Of a stretch of DNA of 38,773 nucleotides, positions 1 to 8,908 are shown in pieces. Below the pieces are notes generated by a model that did not search any database, had not been told where the DNA came from, and was given only the letters and a program-made list of their open reading frames with translations. Made by a program: the position numbers and the translations under genes. How positions within the stretch are numbered: the first letter of the stretch is position 1; each line of letters opens with the position of its first letter. The stretch lies in the NCBI GenBank assembly GCA_013151345.1, contig JAADIM010000080.1, positions 1 through 38,773 of the forward strand, in the 5' to 3' direction. The DNA is from Gammaproteobacteria bacterium (GTDB lineage Bacteria > Pseudomonadota > Gammaproteobacteria > SG8-11).

Positions 1-83
1 TTGGTCCGAACCTCAATGCCCAATGGTTTTAGTTTGGTATCTAAACTTATCGTTATGAGCTTTTCTTTTGCCTTTTTTTGACA

Positions 84-111
84 GAGTGCAAAATACAAGA
101 CCTGGCCCCAT
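84..111. repeat. Half-site of a RAYT/REP-type repeat (gagtgcaaaatacaagacctggcccc)
   Basis: Same 'acaagac(c/t)tg(a/g)cccc' core as the palindrome at 3882-3958; lies at the truncated end of the GNAT ORF. Confidence 0.5.
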
Positions 112-400
112 CACTTCCTTCTTGGGAGTATTTCCTTTTTTATAGAGTCATTTGATAAACTAATAAATGCGATCTCTTCACTTTCTTCGCCTAAAACTAA
201 ATACGTTACCGATAGAAGCTGGCTATCACTTTCAATGGAATCGATAGAGAAATATTCATTTAAGTCAGCATCTCCACAATCAAAATCGGGGCGAGCTTCA
301 TAAAAACCTAGCCGACGAAGGGAGCTAAATTTAGGCAGTTTTTGAAGATGGCGATTTTGATACGCGCTCGAAAATAGATTTAGCGCGTTCATACTCCGAC
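111..400 (-). pseudogene. C-terminally truncated GNAT-family acetyltransferase (toxin-like)
   Basis: ORF contains LRRLGFYEARPDFDCGDADLNEYFSIDSIESDSQLLSVTYLVLGEESEEIAFISLSNDSI, typical of the N-terminal half of TA-type GNAT proteins; ends abruptly at the repeat. Start not resolved. Confidence 0.55.
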
Positions 401-498
401 TGATCGACTTTTTTAGTTTTATTATCTTTAATGGCGCGATCAAACCGCACTGCATCTTTACCGTTCAGCATAGGAGTTTCTTTTATTTTGCGTGCCAT
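331..498 (-). CDS. Small antitoxin-like protein (55 aa) upstream of and overlapping the GNAT ORF
   Basis: Manual translation MARKIKETPMLNGKDAVRFDRAIKDNKTKKVDQSEYERAKSIFERVSKSPSSKTA*; absent from the supplied ORF track; resembles short proteins paired with GNAT toxins. Confidence 0.6.
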   Translation of the reverse strand: MARKIKETPMLNGKDAVRFDRAIKDNKTKKVDQSEYERAKSIFERVSKSPSSKTA

Positions 499-947
499 TT
501 TAAATTATCCATCAATTGTTATTAAACTAAATATCGTCTCGATAGAGCATATATTTAATGCATCTGTCGTTATTATAGCAGAGTATTTTTCTAACCATCA
601 ATATACCGACAATAATCAAATTATTAGAACATACTCAATCGATACCACTCCTTTTCAAACAACCCGCAACACGCATTTAGAGACTGCATAGCAAGAGTAT
701 TAATGTTTGCCAATTTTTTTTTCGATACAAGGTTATTATTTGCACCACATCTGAGGCCAATAGTACCAGTATTGAATTTAATCAGCGTGGACACCTGAAT
801 CCTAACTACGAAGTACCACGCTTGGCGACAAAAAGGAACTGTGCGCTTTTTAATATAAAAGGGAGTCGTCACCTATTTGATTTTAAATATAATTTGCGGG
901 AAATGGGAGACCTGACACTCGGATTTTTTTCTCAGATTCTCGCAACA

Positions 948-1073
948 GTTCAACTGATTTTTTTAGGTTAAAACTGTCTTTTTGTGTACATCAATTCTAA
1001 TGTCAGTGTTGCCATTGTGGCTGGCAATACGCTAGGTTTTATGCAAATATAATCCTAAATAAATCAGTTGAAC
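948..1073. repeat. MITE-like element bounded by 20-bp inverted repeats
   Basis: gttcaactgatttttttagg (948-967) versus cctaaataaatcagttgaac (1054-1073): 19/20 inverted match, 86-bp interior containing a further ttgcca...tggcaa hairpin. Confidence 0.5.
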
Positions 1074-1236
1074 CTACTGCGGACGGCCTAATGCATAAAA
1101 AGAGGTGGGGACCGGAGAGGAAAGGCCGCCATTACTTTCGGTTGGAACACAGAGGGACATATCGAAGCCTGATTTTTCGCTTCGATTTTATAAGCACGAT
1201 TTTTTTATTCACAACGTAATCTATCAGGAGGATACA

Positions 1237-1920
1237 ATGGCGTCAGTCAGAGATCTCGCTAAATTTTCGGCCATGGCATACGGTTCAAACAAAATTGATT
1301 ATGGCGATTGGGAAAGAATAAGAGATTTCGGTGATGAATCGGGCCGTGGGTTTCATGCGGTACTCTTCATCAACAAAACAGTAAATGAAGCCGCCTTTGC
1401 GATCAGGGGAACCGATGATAAACATGATCTGTACGATATTGCGCAAATTCGCTTGAGTATACGGCCAGCTCAACTCAGACTCGCGAAAATAGCTTATCAA
1501 GCAGCAGTAAGCTTCTGTAAGGATGAATTAAAACCAGGCTACACACTGTACCTCACCGGCCATTCCCTGGGCGGCGCATTGGCATCGCTGCTCTCCGCTG
1601 ATCATGACGGCCTGCCGACGGTGACGTTTAATTCACCGGGCATGAGAAACACCTACACACTTAACGTCGTGGTGCTTTTAACAATAAAAAATATGTTTGA
1701 TTTGTTGTCAGTGAAAAAAGAAAAAATGCTGCATGTCAGATCCACAGGGGATGTGGTCAGCAAATTGACCGGCGACCATATTGGCAAAGAAATAGATATT
1801 TACGTGAATCATTGGGGCGGCGGCTCCATCGCCGCACGCATTCGTGAGCAGCATGATATCAGCAAGATGTATAACGCTATGGCGAATATGCCGTGGACGA
1901 TGGATGCTTTAGACTGGTAA
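1237..1920 (+). CDS. Class 3 lipase-like protein (alpha/beta hydrolase), candidate lipase effector
   Basis: LTGHSLGGALAS nucleophile elbow (GxSxG); RBS 'aggagg' before ATG at 1237 (ORF track start 1105 is probably too long). Confidence 0.75.
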   Translation: MASVRDLAKFSAMAYGSNKIDYGDWERIRDFGDESGRGFHAVLFINKTVNEAAFAIRGTDDKHDLYDIAQIRLSIRPAQLRLAKIAYQAAVSFCKDELKPGYTLYLTGHSLGGALASLLSADHDGLPTVTFNSPGMRNTYTLNVVVLLTIKNMFDLLSVKKEKMLHVRSTGDVVSKLTGDHIGKEIDIYVNHWGGGSIAARIREQHDISKMYNAMANMPWTMDALDW

Positions 1921-1941
1921 ACTCAACAGGAGTTGATCTTT

Positions 1942-2730
1942 ATGACTACGTACCCACCACGCGCCACTGCGCTATTGGTTGTTTTATGGGTTATCGCCGG
2001 TTGCGATAATTTACCCTTCACAAACCCCAGCCAGCAACCGCTGCCCAATGATCAATTGGTGGGCGGCCTGCATCGCGATGCGCCCTTGTTTGTATTCAGT
2101 TATGACAAGGCGTTTGCTCAACGGTTTTCCATGCCCATGGATAAGGCCATTGCATTAAACCCTGGCCTGAAAGCCATCGCTATCGAGTTGCGGCCTGAAA
2201 TAGGGCAAATTGATTGTTATCTCCACCTGTACCTGGATGAGTCGGTCAAGCTGTTTATGCCGGCCAATAGAGTGGATTACACTCGGCAACAAGAGGCCGA
2301 AAGAGTATTCGCCTACGATTTCACCAAGGAAGATTCTGAATGGCGTGGGTCATTTAGTAATCGCGTCATCTACCGAGCAAAATCAGCTGGTCTGCGCTTG
2401 CCAGGTTTTAAGACGATACAGGGTTACGAGCAGTATAAAGAGAATTTTTTGCCCAGACTGAACCTAGTGACTCTTGATATGTTTTGTACTGAGTTGGATA
2501 ACATAGATGGGCCATCCGAGGTTATTTTGCAAAAAGCGGACACGGAGGATTATCTCTTGGGGCATGATGAGATTAAAGAGGTCTATAAAAACGCCTATCA
2601 TTTTGATATTCCCCCCAAATTACGGCAACACTTACAACAAAAATACGCGAATTATGTGCGTGATTTTAATGATTTAGAAAACTCGCGTCTTAATTCTCCC
2701 CATAGAGACCCCACAGTCGAAATTCCCTGA
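1942..2730 (+). CDS. Putative lipoprotein, copy 1 of tandem pair, candidate lipase immunity protein
   Basis: Signal peptide with lipobox (VIAGC); close paralogue of the next ORF; stop/start overlap TGATG at 2728-2732. Confidence 0.7.
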   Translation: MTTYPPRATALLVVLWVIAGCDNLPFTNPSQQPLPNDQLVGGLHRDAPLFVFSYDKAFAQRFSMPMDKAIALNPGLKAIAIELRPEIGQIDCYLHLYLDESVKLFMPANRVDYTRQQEAERVFAYDFTKEDSEWRGSFSNRVIYRAKSAGLRLPGFKTIQGYEQYKENFLPRLNLVTLDMFCTELDNIDGPSEVILQKADTEDYLLGHDEIKEVYKNAYHFDIPPKLRQHLQQKYANYVRDFNDLENSRLNSPHRDPTVEIP

Positions 2731-3521
2731 TGAAAACGCCCACACGCGCTACGGCGCTGTTATTTATTTTATTGTTTACTGCGGGTTGCGATAATTTACC
2801 CTTCACAAACCCCAGCCAGCAACCGATGCCCAATGATCTCTTGATCGGTGGCCTGCATCGCGATGCCCCCTTGTTCGTATTCAGTTATGACAAGGCATTC
2901 GCCCAGCGGTTTTCTATGCCCATTGACAAGGCCATTGAGTTAGACCCCGGCCTGAAAGCCATCGCAATCGAAGTGCGGCCTAAAGTGGGGAAAATCGATT
3001 GTTATCTCCACCTGTATCTGGATGAATCAATTAAGGTCTTTGTTCCGGGAAATAGAAAGGATTACACCAAACGACAAAAGGCCGAAAGAATATTCGCCTA
3101 TGACTTCACCGAGGAAGATTCTGAATGGCGTTGGTCATCATCGAGTCACAATCGCGTCATCTACCAAGCAAAAACAGCCGGTTTGGGCTTATCAGGTTTT
3201 GTGAGGACACAGGGTTACGAGCAGTACAAAGAGGATTTTTTGCCGAGACTGAATTTGGTCACTCTTCATAAGCATTGTAGTGAGCTGGGCAGTGAAAATG
3301 CTCCGTCTGAGGTTATTTTTCAAAAATCGGGCACGGAGGATTATATTTTGGGGCATGAAAAGCCGAAAAAATTATATAACGAAAACACCTATCATTTCGA
3401 TATCCCTCCCAAATTACAACAACATGTTCAGCAATACGTGCGTTATGTGAATCATTTTAATGCGTTAAAAAACTCGACCCTTAACACCCCGCAGAGAAAG
3501 CCGACAATCGAATTCCCTTGA
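2730..3521 (+). CDS. Putative lipoprotein, copy 2 of tandem pair
   Basis: Lipobox (FTAGC); shares CDNLPFTNPSQQP and long collinear similarity with copy 1. Confidence 0.7.
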   Translation: MKTPTRATALLFILLFTAGCDNLPFTNPSQQPMPNDLLIGGLHRDAPLFVFSYDKAFAQRFSMPIDKAIELDPGLKAIAIEVRPKVGKIDCYLHLYLDESIKVFVPGNRKDYTKRQKAERIFAYDFTEEDSEWRWSSSSHNRVIYQAKTAGLGLSGFVRTQGYEQYKEDFLPRLNLVTLHKHCSELGSENAPSEVIFQKSGTEDYILGHEKPKKLYNENTYHFDIPPKLQQHVQQYVRYVNHFNALKNSTLNTPQRKPTIEFP

Positions 3522-3578
3522 ATGACAACCTACCCACGCACCACTGTGCTATTATTTGCGATGATATTACTTGGCTAG
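3522..3578 (+). pseudogene. Third lipoprotein copy, truncated in its signal peptide
   Basis: MTTYPRTTVLLFAMILLG* matches the start of copy 1 (MTTYPPRATALLVVL...) immediately after the stop of copy 2. Confidence 0.6.
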
Positions 3579-3865
3579 ATCAACACAAACAAGGGTGCAG
3601 TTTGAAGAGCATCGGATTAGCAGAATCAGAGCGACACATTAATGATAAGATAACCATTAAACGACGTTACTTTATTTCAAGTCTTAAAACGGATGCTCAA
3701 CAATTTAGAAAGGCTGCCAGAAAACATGGCCGTACTACGTCATATTGCACTAAATCTACTTAAACATGAAACAACAAAAAAACGTGGAATAAAAACAAAG
3801 CGACTTAAATCGGACTGAGACCAAGCATATTTATTCAAGGTTTTAGGATTTACAAGCTAATTTAT
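3560..3865 (+). pseudogene. Decayed ISAs1-family transposase remnant
   Basis: ITWLDQHK...LKSIGLAESERHINDKITIKRRYFISSLKTDAQQF, then frameshift/deletion, then ENMAVLRHIALNLLKHETTKKRGIKTKRLKSD*DQAYLFKVLGF. Confidence 0.75.
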
Positions 3866-3881
3866 ATGCGATTGCCCTGAA

Positions 3882-3958
3882 AAGGAAGCACGGGGTCGAG
3901 TCTTGTTATTTGCCTTACAATCGAAAAGGCAAGAAACAAGACTTGACCCCGTGTCCTT
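3882..3958. repeat. Imperfect palindrome of RAYT/REP type
   Basis: aaggaagcacggggtcgagtcttgttatttgcct ... aggcaagaaacaagacttgaccccgtgtcctt; about 32-bp arms. Confidence 0.7.
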
Positions 3959-4108
3959 CACAAGTAACCGATGATTTTACCGGCCGGGAAACTGATAACG
4001 ATAAATTTGAAAAGCAATTTAAATTATTGGTTAAAGCATTAAGAACGGGCGACGGCGGTAGAAAAGTGCCACCGGAATCTAAGTTATAGAATGGATAAAT
4101 GCTGCTGA

Positions 4109-4498
4109 TTAAGAAGATTCAAAAAATTCTGCGTTAGCTGCTAGGTCTTGGGCTGCGGACATCCATTCTTGTTTCTCATCCGGCCAATCTACTACGTTAG
4201 CATGGCGGGGAGGGTTATTATCAGGATCGAAATCCAAGTTATTGTCGTAAAAATGTTCGGCAATAATATCAATCCGCCCTAACAGAGGCTTTCCCCTTAC
4301 TTCTGCAAATTCGTATCCAATATCCCAAATCCGATTGTCATCCAACTCAATAACTCTAGAGACGGACAAAGTGGCATACCTATCTGGGTAAAACGCTTTA
4401 GGTTTAGGAGTTAAGTCACCTTTTCTAAAATAGGATTTCTCAACAACAAATCTAGTTATTGGTTCATCCGACCCAACAATTGAAGTAAAATCCACCAT
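4109..4498 (-). CDS. Hypothetical protein, third gene of TIGR04255-type cassette
   Basis: Intact 129-aa ORF, co-directional and 5 bp from upstream gene; HANVVDWPDEKQEW motif. Confidence 0.65.
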   Translation of the reverse strand: MVDFTSIVGSDEPITRFVVEKSYFRKGDLTPKPKAFYPDRYATLSVSRVIELDDNRIWDIGYEFAEVRGKPLLGRIDIIAEHFYDNNLDFDPDNNPPRHANVVDWPDEKQEWMSAAQDLAANAEFFESS

Positions 4499-4503
4499 GC
4501 TTT

Positions 4504-5010
4504 TTATTTATAAACATCTTCAATTAATTGTGCCAGTAACGGTGTTATTTTTCCTTTAAACACACCAGAACCTTTTGCTTTTTGATAGTCACCTTCCCCA
4601 AATAATCCTGCAAAATAATACTTACCACCTTTTCCAATATTGACTGTAAACAGGTGCCTTTTATCTACATACCATTCGAAATCTATACTATCGTCTGCGT
4701 CTGCCTCTACACTCGGGACTTTTGTAGATAATGGTAAAGCCTGAAGAAAAGAAAGCGCATATTCTAACGTTTCTTTAGATATAGCTTCGGCACCATCAAC
4801 ACCCCAATATTCTTCCTCGAATTCATCCGCAATAATCTGAAGATCTAGTAGGGCTAATAATTTTCCAGAGCTAACTTCGGTTATATTATCAATAGCAGTC
4901 GTTACCATTTCCAGTATCTTACCTGAATCTTCTCCAACACCTGTTCTAACTTCATCTTTCTCAAAGTTAAAGCTTTCATATTGATTTGTCGTAAATGCCA
5001 ATGCGCTCAT
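4504..5010 (-). CDS. Hypothetical protein, second gene of cassette
   Basis: 168-aa ORF; start overlaps stop of upstream gene by 4 nt. Confidence 0.65.
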   Translation of the reverse strand: MSALAFTTNQYESFNFEKDEVRTGVGEDSGKILEMVTTAIDNITEVSSGKLLALLDLQIIADEFEEEYWGVDGAEAISKETLEYALSFLQALPLSTKVPSVEADADDSIDFEWYVDKRHLFTVNIGKGGKYYFAGLFGEGDYQKAKGSGVFKGKITPLLAQLIEDVYK

Positions 5011-5753
5011 AAATAAGATTCCAAAGTTTTGTCAGTCACACTATTAAAAAATATATTGTTTTTAAAATCGTGAAATTCTTCAAATTTGTCCCATAAAAAT
5101 CCATCTTCTTTAACATCCAACTTTAAAACTTCATATACGTCAATATCCAATAGTATCGACGCTTTCTCAGATTTATTTACACCCTCATAGGCAAGAGTTA
5201 TGTTTGCAGACGAGTCGATGTCGCTGTTTTTTACAGTGGTGCGAGTGATAAACTTCTCGATGCTTGCTGGTATTCCCGCAGGAATAACCGGAGCTCCATT
5301 AAAATACTCTGACAGCTCAGCCCCTAATGGAATATCAATCCTATTGATATACCTTATAGCAATTCGTTTTATGACTTTTGGACTGATGGTATTTTTATAA
5401 ATTGACCAAAACTCTTTTGCCTCGCTACAAACTGACTCCCAGTTATCATAAGGGTGTAATTTGTTAAATGTAAAGCCGTCCTTCCTAAACTGTACAAGCT
5501 TACCCCCTTCCTGATTAAAAAAATGATAACCAACAAAACCTTTATCTAAGGTATCAGAACTTGGGCCCTTATCTACATCCAATGTAAAAATTAGTTCTCC
5601 GCTTCTTAACGGGCGTTTTTCTGGAAAGTTTTTACTAAACGTAGAATATGCTCGTTCAACTAGTTCTTTGTTTAGCGTAGTTACTGGCTCAACCTGAATA
5701 TCAATTAATGCTTCAGTAATTGGAGGATTACTTAATTTTCGTGATTCTGCCAT
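5007..5753 (-). CDS. TIGR04255-family-like protein
   Basis: N-terminal LSNPPITEALIDIQVEP and about 250-aa length recall the family. Confidence 0.6.
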   Translation of the reverse strand: MAESRKLSNPPITEALIDIQVEPVTTLNKELVERAYSTFSKNFPEKRPLRSGELIFTLDVDKGPSSDTLDKGFVGYHFFNQEGGKLVQFRKDGFTFNKLHPYDNWESVCSEAKEFWSIYKNTISPKVIKRIAIRYINRIDIPLGAELSEYFNGAPVIPAGIPASIEKFITRTTVKNSDIDSSANITLAYEGVNKSEKASILLDIDVYEVLKLDVKEDGFLWDKFEEFHDFKNNIFFNSVTDKTLESYL

Positions 5754-6008
5754 TAAATATTTGTCCGTAATTTATCTATCCTAGTCTTTTTTAATTATAT
5801 CACGCACGCGAAGCGTAACTGTGAAGTACCACCAAACTTGAATGGATTTAGTATAGCTTAAGTGATTGATTATAAACATTCTTAGAATCGACTACAAAAC
5901 AGACCGCCGTCCAATTTTAAATTAGCTATCAAAATGTTGTCAAAACAGCGTTTAAAAAAGAGTACAACAGCTTGGGGGTTTTGTAACCTGTTGAAATGGC
6001 AGGTGAAT

Positions 6009-6084
<76 letters not shown>

Positions 6085-6277
6085 ACACTTAAACTTTACT
6101 GAAGTTCGGCAGGATTATAACCTATTGTTCTTGCTATGAAAATAGCTGATATTCCCTTACTTTTACTTCTATATCACTTTTTAGGTTCGCTGGGGGTATT
6201 CAACAGCGGCAAAGGTAACACCTTGTTCAATAGAGAGATTTTTGACAAACATAGCTCCTTTTTAAGAAAAGAACTGA

Positions 6278-7012
6278 TTAATTGCATGGTTCTTCTTGTT
6301 TTTTTATGTCCTCGAACCCACCTATAATGTCCTCCCATGCTGAGTTTGTTAGGGGGCTACGAATGGTTTCTTTAATGGTTAGCCAAAATTCGTTTCTAAT
6401 TTTGTAGTGTTTTTCAACGGTGGGGTTAAATCCAAGCTTTTTAAGGTTCAGAATTCGTTTTTGTGCGGTTGATCTTGCTCTGAAAATGCCTAGGGAAATA
6501 TCACCTTTCTTTTTACCTTCACGGATCAGGTATACATCTTCAACTCCCTTTTCCTTAAATTTCTTTATTTTTTTTATTGCCGCCTGTTTATTGCTAGTTG
6601 GTATAAGCACCCAGTATCTGAAACGTTCTTTTTTTTCTTCTAAGTATATATTGGCTAAGGCGCCATAGCTTTTTATTCTGTCTAAAGATCGCGTTGCATT
6701 TAATTTCACGCTATATGGCCCTAGTTTGAAACAATTTGTAATTTCATTTTTTGCCAAATTTTCTACTTCTAATTTTGCTTCATCAACGCGTGTTGTGATC
6801 GATTTTTCTTTCAAAGAAGTAGTTCCAGGGATCGTTTCGTTTTTTGATAAATTGGATTGGTCCGTTTCATGCAATAAGGCAATAGTTTTATAACGCGAGT
6901 TTCCATTTGTGTCGTTTGATTTTGGTATAAGCGCTGGGCTATCTGATTGGCTAAACTGCCAACCAAAGAAGACAATATTCAACAACAACATAAAAATGAA
7001 CGCAAGTTTCAT
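6278..7012 (-). CDS. SPOR-domain-like membrane-anchored protein
   Basis: Short N-terminal TM segment and SPOR-like C-terminal region; conserved position after coaX. Confidence 0.65.
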   Translation of the reverse strand: MKLAFIFMLLLNIVFFGWQFSQSDSPALIPKSNDTNGNSRYKTIALLHETDQSNLSKNETIPGTTSLKEKSITTRVDEAKLEVENLAKNEITNCFKLGPYSVKLNATRSLDRIKSYGALANIYLEEKKERFRYWVLIPTSNKQAAIKKIKKFKEKGVEDVYLIREGKKKGDISLGIFRARSTAQKRILNLKKLGFNPTVEKHYKIRNEFWLTIKETIRSPLTNSAWEDIIGGFEDIKKQEEPCN

Positions 7013-7836
7013 TCTATCCTGTCCAATATGATAGCTAATCCCTCAAGTACTAATTGAGGCCTATGCAAAAATGATTTTTCAAGGAATGGAAGCAAGGTGT
7101 CCGCATCGCCGCCCGTTATAATATTTGCTATTTGCACATTATTGCTTTGGTTTGTCGATGATTGTTTGCGTGAGGGCTGAGCAGGTAGTGTGGGTTTACT
7201 TAATGTAGAATGAATGTATTCTACCGCACTACAAATAAATGAAACTACTGCGGTGTGCACGCCATTTCTTATGCCGTCAATAGTATTACTGGCAAGTGAC
7301 GGCAGTAGTAGTTCTTTACTATTAACAATGTTATGACCAAAAACGGTTTCGATTTTGTGTGTTCCTTTCAGTAGGGAATCTTGCATTAATTGTAGGCCTG
7401 GCAATATGAGGCCTCCTTGATGAACCCCTGTATCGGTAATTGCATCGATTGTAATCGCAGTACCACAATCTACTATTATAGCGGCTTGTTTTATATTGTT
7501 TTTAACTGCGACTAAGGCTGCCCAACGATCTGAGCCCAATTGCAATGGGTTTTCATATGCATTTTTAACACCATATGCCTGATCTTTGGGGGTAATAATA
7601 TGCACCCGCATCCCCCAATGAGCATCAATCCACTGTATTAGTTGATTGGCAAGATGGAAATCAACATCGCTTGATACACAAATTTTGTCAGGTTTTGCAA
7701 TATTGCCCCATTCTCTGGAAAAAGACGCGAGCATTTGATCGGTATTATATTTATACCCACCCGTCGTGACCATTTGCATATTATGGTAAGATGCCCACTT
7801 TAGACGGGTATTACCCAGGTCAATTAGCAAATTCAT
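7009..7836 (-). CDS. coaX: Type III pantothenate kinase
   Basis: MNLLIDLGNTRLKWA, IVDCGTAITIDAI, GGLILPGLQLMQDSL motifs. Confidence 0.93.
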   Translation of the reverse strand: MNLLIDLGNTRLKWASYHNMQMVTTGGYKYNTDQMLASFSREWGNIAKPDKICVSSDVDFHLANQLIQWIDAHWGMRVHIITPKDQAYGVKNAYENPLQLGSDRWAALVAVKNNIKQAAIIVDCGTAITIDAITDTGVHQGGLILPGLQLMQDSLLKGTHKIETVFGHNIVNSKELLLPSLASNTIDGIRNGVHTAVVSFICSAVEYIHSTLSKPTLPAQPSRKQSSTNQSNNVQIANIITGGDADTLLPFLEKSFLHRPQLVLEGLAIILDRIE

Positions 7837-7859
7837 TCGTCATCACCACAGTTTTCGCG

Positions 7860-8834
7860 TTAGCCACGCAAACTAATTTCACCGCTGGTGAACTTCTGTA
7901 TCTGTCCGTCAGCGACACGTACCAGCAGCGCACCCATGTTATCGATGCCTTCGCAAATGCCACTTATTTTGTCTTTAGGTAAAAGAAGGCTCACATGATT
8001 ACCAGAATATGCATCGTAACGTCGCCATTCTTCTGCAAACATACTTAGTCCACTTTGTTCGAATTGGGTAATCGCATTAAATAATTGTTGCAGTAACTTA
8101 CCGGCTAGCTGGTTGCGCGAGGGCACTTCACCTAAAATTGTTTTAAGGTCAACCCAGGGTTGATCAATTTGATGTGACACGCTATTGCTTAAGTCTGCAT
8201 TGAACCCAATGCCCATCACAACACGGCATGGGCCGGTTGATTCAGCTACCATTTCAACTAACGTGCCAGCAAGTTTACGTTTTTGCCATATCACGTCATT
8301 TGGCCACTTTAGCTTTACATCGTTTATGCCAAAGTCTTGTAGTGTTCTGATAATAGCGACTGACAATGCCAAACCTAGCCCACCCAGCATTTGCGGGTCT
8401 GAAGAAAAGTGCCGTAATATAGACATATAAATGTTGCCACCAAAGGGGGATATCCATTTTCGACCGCGTCTTCCTCGCCCCGCTGTTTGCATTTCGGCAA
8501 AACACACATTTGCTTTATCGATATCGGAATTTACTTTGCCCATCAAGTAAGCATTTGTCGATTCAAGTTGAAGGAATACATCGAGGTTTGATATTTTATT
8601 TCGCGTTGATGCCTCAATGCTTCTTAAAATTTTAGTTGAATCCAGCAATTCGACTGCATGCGCAAATCGATAGCCCTTGCCCCGTACTGAATGCAAATCA
8701 AGACCATATGTTGACAATTTTTTGATTGCCATCCATATGCCTGTTCGACTGATCCCGAGTGTTTTCCCCAGCTCTTCCCCGGAATGAAATGCACCGTCCG
8801 ATAGAATGGAAATTATTCTGGTTTGATTATTCAT
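7860..8834 (-). CDS. birA: Bifunctional biotin ligase / biotin operon repressor
   Basis: N-terminal HTH, GRGRRGRKWISP and KLKWPNDV motifs. Confidence 0.94.
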   Translation of the reverse strand: MNNQTRIISILSDGAFHSGEELGKTLGISRTGIWMAIKKLSTYGLDLHSVRGKGYRFAHAVELLDSTKILRSIEASTRNKISNLDVFLQLESTNAYLMGKVNSDIDKANVCFAEMQTAGRGRRGRKWISPFGGNIYMSILRHFSSDPQMLGGLGLALSVAIIRTLQDFGINDVKLKWPNDVIWQKRKLAGTLVEMVAESTGPCRVVMGIGFNADLSNSVSHQIDQPWVDLKTILGEVPSRNQLAGKLLQQLFNAITQFEQSGLSMFAEEWRRYDAYSGNHVSLLLPKDKISGICEGIDNMGALLVRVADGQIQKFTSGEISLRG

Positions 8835-8908
8835 AATTACTTAACTAATTACAACTTCATTACATTATGGCTTGGTAAGGCTGCCTCTGATTGAGTCAGG
8901 GCGAATAA

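Noticed and set aside
431-872. 86-aa and 82-aa ORFs at 431-691 and 624-872
   Set aside because: No recognisable family, low-complexity AT-rich translation, overlap each other or the antitoxin-like gene
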